Positions 12,901-24,000 of a DNA stretch of 64,000 bases are shown in pieces. The DNA is taken from positions 124,001-188,000 of the forward strand of contig QJNS01000096.1 in the NCBI GenBank assembly GCA_004154925.1, read 5' to 3'. The stretch comes from Monosporascus cannonballus. Taxonomy: Eukaryota; Ascomycota; Sordariomycetes; Xylariales. Numbering within the stretch: position 1 is the first letter of the stretch; each line of letters starts with the position of its first letter. The position numbers and the translations under genes were made by a program. Below the pieces are notes generated by a model, which was given only the letters and a program-made list of their open reading frames with translations, made no database searches and was not told the origin of the DNA.

Positions 12901-15900
12901 TCCTTAGAGGCAAATTGTTTTTTGGTGATATTATCAGCAAATTTAACTCCTTTCGCCAGGCGAATAGGGTTTTTTGGATTTATGCGAGATATATTATCGA
13001 GAGCTATAACAAAAATTGCCTTTATTATATTAATAAGGAATTTATTTATCTCTTAAAATTTCGTGAAATATATAAAAGTATATATTATAATATGGATTTC
13101 GGGTATGAAGTAAAAAAAGAAATAAGTAATAATTATTATATCATAAACAACATAATTTTATATGTTAAAATATTATAAATATTTGGAGTTATAAAAATTT
13201 ATGGTTAAATAAATAATATTAATTATATATTAAGTAATTTTAATAATTATATTTAATATATATTTAATGGAAATAAATTTATGAATCATGTTAAAATATT
13301 TATAATATAATATAGATTTCATATAATTTGTATATAGTTATTAAGGTTTTTCTTTATATATTATTATTCCGTTATAAAAACATAAAGTTAATTCTTTATT
13401 TATATTTAATAACTTATATAAATTTAATAATTTATATATTTATAATTACATAAACTTAAAATTTCTATATATATTAATTTTAATTATATATATTATTTTA
13501 AAATAGTTTTATAATTTATTCATTATTTATAAATTTTATTCGTATATTATAAACATGTATATATTTTTTTAAAACTATTAATAATATAGTAAATAATTTT
13601 TTATTATATGAATTTTATTTTATTTATTATAATTTATATTTTTTATTTGTATTCCTACTTTAAATTAAAATAAATTTATAGCGCTAAATTTATAATATTA
13701 TTAAGTTTTTTAATTGAAACTATTTATTTATATATGCTTAATATTATGTAATTATTATAATGATACTATTGCCATTTAATAAAGCAAAATACGGTAATCG
13801 TATTCGAATAACATATGGCGATTTAATAAAAAGTTAAAACGGATATAAAGATCGTAACGGCGTTAACTTAATTTTTGATACGAATTATATTAATTACGGC
13901 GTTATTTTCCGTAATTCACGTTTTATTATATATACCCTTTTTTAAACGTTGCCGCAGTTTATAAATTAAACCTTTCTTAAGCTAAACGATAAGTCGAAAA
14001 GATCCTAATATTATAAGATTTTTATAAGGTGGATTTTATTATTATATGCTAAAAAATATAAGTTATTTACCGTTATATTTATATTAACGTATATCTTACT
14101 TAAGATATTCTCGAAATAATACTTAAATATATATTCCGAGATTTCGAACATATATATATAATTTATAAAAAAGTAATAAAAAATATATTTATATATTTTA
14201 TTAATTTTTAAACCACGTTGTTTTTAAACCCCGAAAAGGTTACTAAATAATATATAATATTATTCGTTTTTTTCCTTATATAAAAATATAATAATAAAAC
14301 TGTCGATATAGATAATCAGAGTTATTAAATAATAGGTTTTTAAAACCGCAAAATAAACGTTTTCCATATTATAAATTTAACCGGCGTATTTTTTTAAAAG
14401 ATTGCATAATTTAGATCGTTAACCGTTTTCGGAAATTTATAGTTTATAACGATTTGCATAATATAGATAATATTAGAGATATAATAAGTTTATGATCCTG
14501 ATTAGGAAAAATATAAAACCGCGATATATCTTATAGTATATATTTTATAAACGTTATTTTCATAATATTAAGCAAAAGAAATCTATAATTATAGGTAATT
14601 ATCTGCCGAACAAATAACCTTATATAAAGATTAGATTTTTAAATACCGCGATATATTCGGTATTAATATTAAGGACTTTAGCGGTTACCCGGAATATCCG
14701 ATTATTATTATATTTATGTAAGATTTTGATATAAAGGAATTCCTAAAACCAACCGGGGAAAAAACAAAAAAATCTTTAAAATTAACCGAGGACCTAATTA
14801 CGCCGAGAAAAAATGCGGCAAAAGGAAAAAAGCTAAATCTGGCCGTTAACCTTTACTAAGAAAACCAAAAAACGTTAATTCGAAAAAAGTAACCATCAAA
14901 ATTTCCAACAAAATAACAATAATATATACAGGCGGCCTCGAAAAATACTAATCAAAATTATACACCAATAAATATTAATTTTAGTTATAAGAAAACAATA
15001 ATATAAAACCTAATTAATAAGGATTTATTATAAACCCGGGATCTTAAATATTTCGAATTAATATTTAAAAAAAAGTGGACGTTAAAATAATTATATTAAT
15101 AGCGAAAAAATAACTTTCTTAATATTAACGAAGAATTATCTATATTATTTATTTACCCGTATAATTAATTCTTTACCTTAATTATTTAATCCGAATTAAA
15201 ATACCTTGAAGGTTAGAAAAATTAAAAATATTTCAAGAGCTAATACCCTAAATTTAAAAAAAAGAACCGGAAAATAAGATTTAAAAAATTTTAATTTGGC
15301 GTTATAAATCAAAAGTTGCAAATTAAAGGGATAATTTGTTAATAACAGTAATAAAATTATAATTCGAATTACGTAATACAAAATTCCGTTATTTCTCTAG
15401 TTAAAATAATATATTATATATTTATTATGGCATATAATTAATCCGGATTAAAACAAATTAAATTTTTCGTATAAGACTTAACAAATTAAAAAATAATTAA
15501 AATAACGAATTGAATAAATAAATAATATATTAATAACTTTAACTAATATTATGTAAATATTTACAGTTATTACGTTTTATAACCGTAACGCTGTATAAAA
15601 ACCAAACGCGTTTTTTATTATCGGCCTTAATTAAAACCGGCAAAATTTCGTTTTTTATTTTTTAATCTAATATTACGATTATCCTTTAATTTGCCACTGG
15701 TATTATTATCCGATAAATACCGTTTATTTCTAACCCGAGACTTTTTTTTCGATAAAGATTATTATTTTAATTTTTTTAATATATTATTTATAATGTCCGA
15801 TTACGGATTATTACGTTTTGGCGACGCCGCCAATATCGGTAACAATATAAAAGTAAATACATAATATAAATATAAATACTGTAACGAAAGCAGGGCTAAA

Positions 15901-17039
15901 AGGTTAAAAATATTTGGAAATAATAAATTTTGCGCCGACGTTATAAATAAAGGAGATAAAATAAGTTTTTAATTAAAATTATTTAATACGTTACGACTTA
16001 CATATATAAATATAAACGTTGTTATAACCGAAGTTGCGATTTTAAATTACGAAAACGTATAAATTATATGCCGGTTTAGTATTTAAACTGTTAAGATTAC
16101 CGTTAAACCGTTAATTACTAATTCAAATCGAACGGCCGTATACGGTAAATTTTAATTAAAACGAAACGTAATTTAACACGGCCTTATAATTATTTCCGAT
16201 ATTTATTAAATTGATAACATAATAATAGTCCGTAATTTATATAAATTAGTTTGCGGTATAAAAATATACCGTCGTTATTTTCGATTAAACGAATTTTACC
16301 CCTTATAAAAAATTATATATATTTTTTATAAAATCGAAAATACAGCTTTTTCGTATATTATATATAACGCAAAAAACAAACGATTTTTCAAAATGTCCTA
16401 ATACTGCTATTTATGGAAACCGGGAACCGCCTTAATTAAATCGAATATATTTTGAATTAAATATAAATTTTTAATTTCGTGTAATTTATTTACAAATTTA
16501 TTAAGCAAAAACCGTTTAAATTTAATAAGAATAAATATTTATTTTGCTTTTTCATTATCAAACGGAAACGACCGAACAAAAAATAATTCATTCTCCTGTT
16601 ATTTATATTAAAACTTTATTATTTCTCAAGTAACCGCTTTTACCGAACGGGCTTTTAATTATTTTTACGCAAATACTTTCGAACTTAAAAGTTCAGATAT
16701 ACAAAGGCAATTAGGTATGCATATATTATAATAAAATTTAGTCAAAATTAAATTATTATGTTTCTTTTTTAGTATAACAATTTCGTCTTTTTTTAGATAT
16801 GTCAAAATCGCCTTATGCATATATTTGGCATTAAATAACGTATATTATTAAGGCCTTATTTTTGTGCGGTACCTTAAGTCAAAAATATTCTATTTCGGAA
16901 ATTTAAAAATAATATTTTAACCGGTCGAAAATTAAAATTAAAATTCGATAATTATTTCGTTTTAATTAGGATTATTTACGATAAATTACGTATTTTTTTT
17001 TATTATCTAAATCCGTTGCGTTATTTTTTATTACGAACT
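9909..17039. mobile_element. Interior of the long RecQ element (copy 1), unassigned RIP-degraded DNA
   Basis: This is the part of copy 1 between the helicase domain and the outer arm. Fragments on both strands look like former protein (for example plus strand 11195-11315, with KFIDFNSTVPIVNDINRF, and plus strand 14640-14900, Lys-rich) but no family was recognised. The block starts just after ATACG (9904-9908). The same five bases recur at 18119-18123, where the shorter inverted copy has a direct junction. Confidence 0.45.
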
Positions 17040-18600
17040 TTATATTCTTATAGCTAATACGGTTCTTACCTTACCGGGCTGAAATCTCTTTCGCCATTTA
17101 ATTTTTTTTGAAATAAATAACTTAGTTCTATATTTATTAAACGTTTAATAAGGTACAAATAATATGATTTGTTTATAACTAATTATATTTAATTGCTTAT
17201 AATTACGAACTGTTCGATTAATTTGTTGTTATAAATCCTTAATCGAAAAACTTTGCGGTATATCTTATTACATTATTCGATTAATATCCGGAATACCTAT
17301 ACCTAATCTAAAAACGATAGTAAATACGACGATATGAATAAAACCATCCGATTACTTTAAGTTATTATATATATAAACTTGGTTCTCGTAAGGTATTTCG
17401 GAGTTATAAAACTTAATAACTTTTTTTATAATTTTCGATAAATATTCCCGGTTTACTATAATCATAATCAAATAATTACGGATATCCATAGTTTTCGCTT
17501 TGCTATTAAGATAAATAATAATTTTAGTAATAAAATACAAATTATTAAGCTAGATTAAAAAGATATTATTTAATAGGCCGGATATATTAATTATTAGAGA
17601 ATTTAAATACTCTTAATTCGAATATTAACCTTTAAATATAAATAGAATAATAATATTAATTTCGGGACGATTAATATTAAAACGCCGAACTTTCGCCTTA
17701 TAACTATTTTTAATTCAGCCGTTAATATAACGAAAGCCGTTATATTTCGTAATTCTTTTTATAATATTATTAATAATTATTATACACGTAAATTAATGTA
17801 CATAAATAAGAAAAATAAAACGCAAATTACGGATATTAGCATATTTAAGCCGGAAATCTGTTTATTCCGATAATAAATATGTTTCGTCGATAACAACTAA
17901 ATTATATTATCGTTCGAAAACAGGATTTAATATAGCAATTTAAAACTAATCGTTCGATATTTATTTAGGATTAAAAATAATATAGTTATGCCGTCCGGCA
18001 GTTATACGGTCGAATATCTTTAGGTTAAGCTTTTTCGTATTCGCAGATATTAGGATAAAAGCAAAATATGAAACTGTTAATACAAAAATTCGTTATTTTT
18101 TCGCCAGCTTAACTAATAATACGATCTAGATAGCAACTAAGTCGGTTATTAAAAAAAAGGTTTGGATAAGGATTTTCCGAAATTTGCTTTAGTAATAAAA
18201 TAGATATTAAGGTTTCCGAAAACCAGATTATATACCGTATCGACCTGTTTTTTCCGTAAAATACGGCTTTACCCGCTAAATATGGCTCTTAATATAAAGC
18301 GAACAAATCGACGGCACAGGGTTTCCGTAAGGTTATCGGCCGTACACATAACGTTGGTATATGGGTTAATTACGTCTGTATCGGCAAAAAACCGGTAAAG
18401 GTATCGGATAAGGATAAACGTTTCGCTTCAGAAAATTAAGTATTCGAAGGTCTGGGATATCCACTATAAACTTTGGAATGTATCACCCGTATTTGGTTAA
18501 TCAGGAAAAAAATATATCTCGGAGCTTGTTATAGGCAATCTTAAGCTCTATATATCATTATTTTGGCTTATAGGGTTATATTGTTGTTATGCTGGTCGAA
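17040..18600 (-). pseudogene. RecQ-family DNA helicase, RIP-degraded
   Basis: Minus-strand frames show RecQ/SF2 helicase motifs in order. Motif I region VDTVYNLV...ITKANFGKSL (GKS Walker A) lies at about 18155-18235. Motif II YNLVVIDETYLLSEW (DEAH-type box, here DETY) is at about 17868-17910. Motif IV-like TMDIRNYLIMIIVNREYLSK is at about 17430-17490. Motif V, VVFTIVFRLGIGIPDINRI (family pattern VATxAFGxGxDIPD), is at about 17278-17335, and motif VI follows near 17220-17265. The GKS to DEAH spacing of roughly 90 residues fits RecQ. Several Gln, Trp and Arg codons are stops. The family is an ATP-driven 3'-5' DNA unwinder; in fungi RecQ-like genes also occur in subtelomeric and mobile repeats. 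The N-terminal part is repeated inverted at 19060-19550. Confidence 0.75.
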
Positions 18601-18604
18601 GGGG

Positions 18605-19060
18605 AGTACGTAACTGTACTATGCGGAGAACGGAGTTTTCAGCCATTTATTTGCCTTATCGCGATCAGGACCCCATTTGGAGGTTGTGGCTGCGCCTGCG
18701 GCGCAGCAGTCGTAGCCACAGTTATAGCTTTTGATCAAAAAGTATCTGTTAGGGGTCTAATGTATCAGCTAAATTCCTTTAAGAATAATATCTACAAAAA
18801 TAACAAAACCTCCAAAATAGGGCCTGATAGCAAATTGTGATTATTTCGTTCCGTTTGGTACGTTCCTATATAAATTCGCAGAAATCATTATTATTAACTT
18901 TGGCAATATATATAAGTTATAAAGCTTTTAACATTTTAATCTGTATAATTTAATGCAAAATTAAAATCTTTATTTCCTAATGTAATAATAATCCTAATTA
19001 ATACGAAAGGAAAATTATTATAATAAGAAATGGCTTAAAATTTCGATTAGTACATACAAT
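18605..19060. other. Spacer at the centre of the head-to-head RecQ copies
   Basis: The two inverted copies face each other around about 18830. The left half (18600-18840) is GC-richer than anything nearby and escapes RIP; the right half is AT-rich. Similarity between the two sides fades beyond about 18650 and 19010. The spacer probably carries the 5' flanks of both helicase genes. A TIR-bounded 166-bp unit sits at 18664-18829. Confidence 0.5.
18664..18829 (-). repeat. MITE-like 166-bp unit with terminal inverted repeats, copy 1
   Basis: The left end reads ATCAGGACCCCATTTGGAGG and the right end CCTCCAAAATAGGGCCTGAT, an imperfect inverted pair of about 20 bp. The interior has a GC-rich stem, GTGGCTGCGCC...AGCCAC. 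A second, reverse-oriented copy is at 21587-21753. The similarity continues some tens of bases beyond one terminal repeat on both copies, so it may be part of a larger repeat (the 5' flank of the RecQ element) and not an independent MITE. Confidence 0.5.
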
Positions 19061-21428
19061 AACCTTTTACTCCCTCTGAGCCAATACGATAACAATATAA
19101 CCCTATAAGCCAAAATAATAATACATAAAGTTTAAAATCGCCTATAACAAACCTTAAAACATATTATTTTCTTAATTAATTAAATACGAGTAATATATGC
19201 GAAAGTTTAAGATAAATACATCAAACTTTTAAGCATTTAACTTTCCAAAATAAAACGTTTAATTTTATTTAATACCTTTACCGATTTTTTGCCGATATAA
19301 ACATAATTAACCTATATATTAAAATTATGTGTACGGCCGATAACCTTACGGAAACCTTTCGCCGTCGGTTTATTCGCCTTATATTAAGCGTTATACTTAG
19401 CGGGTAAGGCAGTATTTTACGAAAAAACCAAATCGATACGGTATATAATCTGGTTGTCGGAAAGCTTAATATCTTTTTCGTTACTAAGATACCTTTCGGG
19501 AAATCTTTAATTATTTAAGCCTTTTTTTAATAACCGACTTAATTACCATCTAGGTTACATAACTGTAAATAAAAAATTTATTTGTATATAAAATAAGATA
19601 GGAATAAAAAGAAACTACCGTTTTCTATTGCATGAATCGGTTATTTCGACTTAACTGGCCTGTATTTTCCGAATATAATTAATTATTTTCTGATTTTTAT
19701 AAATATGATAAAGATATTCCGAAAACTGATAAAATTATTTTTCTTTAAATCTATATATTCCTTGGAAAAGTTTTCGATAAACGTTATAAGTACCGTCGAT
19801 AATGGCTTCGTTTTCGTTAATTACATTTAACGAAATAGAACAGAATTTGTTATATAATATACGCTTTAATTTGAGAAAACCGGGAAATTTTTGTTTTTTA
19901 CGTTTATAAAATATATCAACAAAAGCTAAAAATAAAATCCGGATAATGTTAATTACGAATTAATAAAAAGTATTAAACGGTATTAGATATTATTATAACA
20001 TTTTATAAAACCATTTTATTTTGTAATACTAATTAGGCCAGAATATAAATTATTTTAACTTTTTTTTTTTAAAAAAATACGGGTATAATAATAAATAAAA
20101 ACGATAATAATATTCCGTATAACGGTACCGTACCGAAACGTTATGTTACGAATATAATTTTGAATATTAAAATTATCGTATTAAAATACGATATTATTCT
20201 ATCGTATCCAGTTATAAAGAGTAATTTATTTTAATTAAAATTATAATATTGTAAAAAATTAATAATATTATTTTAGTTTTTTTATTAACTATATTATATG
20301 TTTATTTAACGTATAATAATTGTTATAAATATCTAACTGCTTTAATATATCGATATTATTATATACTAAATTTAAAAATAATAAAAACTTATTTAATAAA
20401 TAAAATAAGTAACTGCCGTTAATTTTGGAAATTATTTTAATCATAAAAATTAAAATTATGAAAAATATATATAAGAATATCCGGATTATTGTTAATATAA
20501 AACGGTTTTGTTTTCCGTTTCGTATTATAAAATTATTATCTTTTTCTTAAATATATCACCACCTAATTTAAAAATTTGAATTAGTTAAAGGCAAGCGTTT
20601 TTATAAAGCGTTAACCTTTATTCAAAGTGATATGAATTACGTTAATTTCGAATAATAACTTTTCTAGCGGACGGTAAAATTAGAACTTTTTACAAAAGTT
20701 ATAAATTTCTCGTATAATGTATTATAAGATCTATTTATAATGGGGTTCTACTTAATAGAAATTAAAAATTTCTGCTAATTTTCATATGTTATTCGCTTTT
20801 TTAATACGTTAATTAATCGGTTAATTCGAACGGTCGAACTAATAATTCGGCTTAAATTGTCGCAAAAAACCTAATTACGAATAAAATTTTTAAATATTAT
20901 ATTAAATTTTTTTATATTAATACCAAAAATTTAAAATATGCGTCCATATATTCTGTTCTAAGGGCGTGGCCCGGTAAAATTAGGAAAATTCGGATTTATT
21001 ATATTATAAAATGTGGAATAATAATACGACGAATTCAAACTGCAGTTATTATACGTATTAAGGTTTAAAAATAATAAATAGGTTTTGATTAAGATTAAAA
21101 TAATATTAATAATAAGCCATAATAAAAACAACGGTATATATATATATATATTTATAAAAAAACGTTTTATTATTAAGTTATTACGGATTTTTATTTTTTT
21201 TAAAAAAAAATAAATGTACTAAATAAAGCCGTTTTTACGCAATTATAACTTCAGCCTCGCTAACTCGTTACGGGGATTTGGGATTTGATTGGTTAATATT
21301 TAGCGTTGTAGAGCAATACTTGAGTAACTTTGAAGAAATTAGGAAAATGAGTTAGAGAGGCCTGAGCTAGCTGAGGTAACCATTTATTTGAACTTGTAGT
21401 AATACCTTGGTCCTGATCAAGGACCAAA
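19061..21428 (+). mobile_element. RecQ element copy 2, internally deleted, inverted
   Basis: Read on the plus strand it starts with the same helicase N-terminal segment as copy 1: TDFLPI, then IDTVYNLVVGKLNIFFVTK and the Walker A PFGKSLIIQAFF, at about 19290-19530. It then passes directly into the outer arm (19545-21428). DEAH box, motifs V and VI and some 8.2 kb present in copy 1 are absent. At the junction copy 2 has a single ATGTA where copy 1 has ATACG on each side of the extra DNA. Because the helicase must have had both halves, deletion in copy 2 is more likely than insertion in copy 1. The outer end has a short palindrome, TTGGTCCT...AGGACCAA, at 21405-21425. Confidence 0.65.
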
Positions 21429-21539
21429 GTTATACGAGAAGATAGAGATTTCAATTCTGTATTGACTTTTTGTATTTACAAACAGGGTAGCGCTGATTTA
21501 AAGCTATATTTAAAGGATTCGTTTTGATAATTTCTGAAG

Positions 21540-21770
21540 ATTTGTATAACAGTGCGGAAAACGGAGCGAAAAAATCACAACTTGCTATCAGGCTCTATTT
21601 TGGAGGTTTTGTTGTTTTTGTGGAAATAATTCTTAAAGTGGTTTAGTTGATACATTGGACCCCTAACAGATACTTCTTGATTAAAAGCTATAGCTGTGGC
21701 TACGGCTGCTGCGCCGTAGGCGCAGCCACAACCTTTAAAATGGGGTCCTGATCACGATGAGGCAAAAAAT
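21540..21770 (+). repeat. Third, partial copy of the RecQ-element 5' flank with MITE-like unit
   Basis: The stretch matches the reverse complement of 18630-18890: AACGGAGCGAAAAAATCACA (21560-21579) followed by the TIR unit at 21587-21753 and then ATCACGATGAGGCA. The match stops at about 21770. It lies just outside copy 2, so either a third element was truncated here or this marks the original far end of the composite. Confidence 0.55.
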
Positions 21771-21982
21771 TATCGGGAAATTTTCGGCGGTAACATTATT
21801 TCGTTCTTGGCCAGCTTTTTTATTAAAAAAACGTAAAATGTACTAGTTATATATAATAACTTCAATACTAATTTCGGCCGTTTTTGATTTTTCGAAATTC
21901 GATCGTAATATAGTCGTAATTTGCAATTATTATTATTTAACCATTTATCGTATTAATATTACGATTCGCGTTTATATTGCTA

Positions 21983-22157
21983 TGTCAGGTGCTAAGGGGT
22001 GTACGCGTTAGGGCTACGTCTCCTTTACGAGCTCGATGCTGGGGTCGGCTATATATATAGGTGGTTTCTCCCAAGAAATGAAGAGAAAGGTCAGGTTTCA
22101 GACTGGTTTCAATAAATGGGTTACCTTGCCACTCTGACCTCCCAACAACACCTGACA
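21983..22157. mobile_element. Solo LTR, 175 bp, with 5-bp target duplication
   Basis: It starts TGTCAGGTG and ends CACCTGACA, so it has TG..CA ends within a 9-bp inverted pair. The flanking 5-mers are TGCTA (21978-21982) and TACTA (22158-22162), identical except for one G/A. A TATA-like CTATATATATAGG lies inside at about 22049-22061. It is GC-balanced in AT-rich surroundings, so it escaped RIP or arrived late. No internal retrotransposon DNA is attached. The class (copia or gypsy) cannot be told from the LTR alone. Confidence 0.75.
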
Positions 22158-22199
22158 TACTATTCGCAAACGATAAATTCGGCAAATACATAATTCTTT

Positions 22200-24000
22200 A
22201 TTTTCTGTTTTCCTTTCGAAAATATCTTACGATTATATAATAAGAGTTTTTCCGCTTTTTTTATACCCATAATAATTATCTAAATGTTTATTATTTAAAA
22301 TCTATCTAGAAATTTTATAACGAACGAATTTTACGTTATTTTTATAAAACCTTTTATCCTTTTATAATGCTTTAAATTACGCTATATATTTATAACAGTT
22401 TTCAGTACGTTTTTCGATATATTATTGGTAAGTTCGAATTTCTTGGATAATATAAGAATTACATTTTTATACGCGATTTCTTTTAACATATATTTCGGAC
22501 GCCTAAATAATCTATCCGCCGGATTAGCGGAACTCGGTCGATATTAGATTTCAAAATCAAATTACGCAAAGCGGTAAACCCATCGGGCTAACTTTTTTCT
22601 AAAATTACGCGCCGGCATCTTTATTATGTCTTTTAATACCATATAATCGATATGTATTAAAAAACTTTTTTCCGCACTCTTAAGATATTACCGTTAATAT
22701 TTCAAGTTTCTTATAATCGCTAATAATTCTTATTACTCTATAACTTGTCGTTTTTTAGTTGAATTTAACTTTCGCGATTAATATATAATTAGGCGCCAAT
22801 ACTTTTTATATTTTTATAAAGATATCCTTAATATAGCTTTTACCGAGGTATTTATTTTAACTTTGATATTTTTAACGTTATCTTAATATCGGAAAGTAAT
22901 TATTAATTAAATGATATCTTTTAAATTTTGGAACACTTTTTTAACATTTTTAAGTTACTAGAATTTTGCTATTTTATTTTCACCTTACGCTCTTTTTAAA
23001 TATCTAATAATAAATTCGGTAATAAGTCAGTAATAAATAATAAATTTCCGATAAAAATTCATAAATCCTAAAAAAACTTAAATATTATAAATTAATGTTG
23101 ACGTTGACTATATTCCAAACATATTAACCAATTAACGGTCTATTTTCAACCTGTCGCTATTAATTATAAATCTTAAAAAATTTATTTTTTTTTAAAAAAA
23201 GAAATTCATATTTAAACGCTTTAATAAATAATTAATATTATAACAATCGTTGGTAAATTAATTAGAAATATTTCGTAGATCTTTTGTTATTATTAGAAAG
23301 AATAAAATTATTATTTAAATATATTACGTATATATAATTTATTAATGTGTAATATAACGCAGCTCCTTATAGCCAAAAGGGCTAGAACAGGACTCCATAT
23401 ATCCTAATAAGACGTCTTTAAATATCAAAAAAAGTAACTAGTTATTGATATAGTCTAGAAGAGTTTGGAATTGCTGATCTGTTAGTCTTATAGTTAGCGT
23501 CGCACCCTCACTTATCTCATATAATCCAGTTAATACCTTATATATATAGTTTTAAAATGTAACTAACGCATTAATAAAACTAAACGCTATAATCGTATAT
23601 TCGAATCAATCGTAACGCGTTCGGAAAACGATTTTTTATTTATCGCCCCTTTTAATTCGAATATAGTAATAAACATCTTTGAAATCGATTTTTGAAACTA
23701 CTTTAATTGCCTCTAGGGGGTCTATAATCTTTAAATTTAAAAATAAAGCCTGTCGGTTTTTTATTATAATTCAATTTAACTTCTTATAATCGACGCACAG
23801 TCGAAAACTGCCGTTTTTTTAGATACAAATAATTTGGTATTTCGGCATCCGCCTTTAAATAACATATCCTTTCTACTTTTTGATTTTTTCGTATATATTC
23901 TTTTAACGTTTTCCGTTAAACTTTCGAAAGAGGTTAAATACAACCGTAAAAAGGCGTTTTTTTCGAAATCAGATTTATTACATATTCCGCCCCTAGCAGC
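22200..24000 (-). pseudogene. Ty3/gypsy chromovirus 1: reverse transcriptase and RNase H
   Basis: Minus-strand frames give reverse-transcriptase blocks: IDFKDVYYYIRIKRGDK, then IVFRTRYD-FEYTIIAFSFIN and ALVTF at about 23560-23705, matching the family blocks for the LD..AY..IRI and FRTRYGHFEY..MPFGL..AP.TF regions. After a short foreign insert (23345-23545) the chain resumes with a thumb/RNase H region toward 22500. Stops and frameshifts are frequent. The usual Y-x-DD catalytic block is lost or disrupted by the insert. Upstream lies the N-terminal half of pol, downstream the integrase. Confidence 0.65.
23345..23545. mobile_element. GC-richer ~200-bp insert in gypsy reverse transcriptase (LTR-like)
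   Basis: The block stands out by composition: TGTAATATAACGCAGCTCC at its left edge and GTCGCACCCTCA near its right edge (TG..CA). It splits the reverse-transcriptase reading after ALVTF-NYIY. It looks like a solo LTR or small non-autonomous element that escaped RIP. No convincing target duplication was found, so the exact ends are open. Confidence 0.4.

Noticed and set aside
18589..18840. 83-codon plus-strand frame with a Gly/Cys/Ala-rich centre
   Set aside because: It runs through the TIR unit and its GC-rich stem, antisense to the RecQ 5' flank; the peptide is a by-product of the inverted repeat.
21400..21430. TTGGTCCT/AGGACCAA palindrome as transcription terminator
   Set aside because: The context is fungal and the palindrome sits at the outer end of the RecQ element; a bacterial-type terminator makes no sense here.
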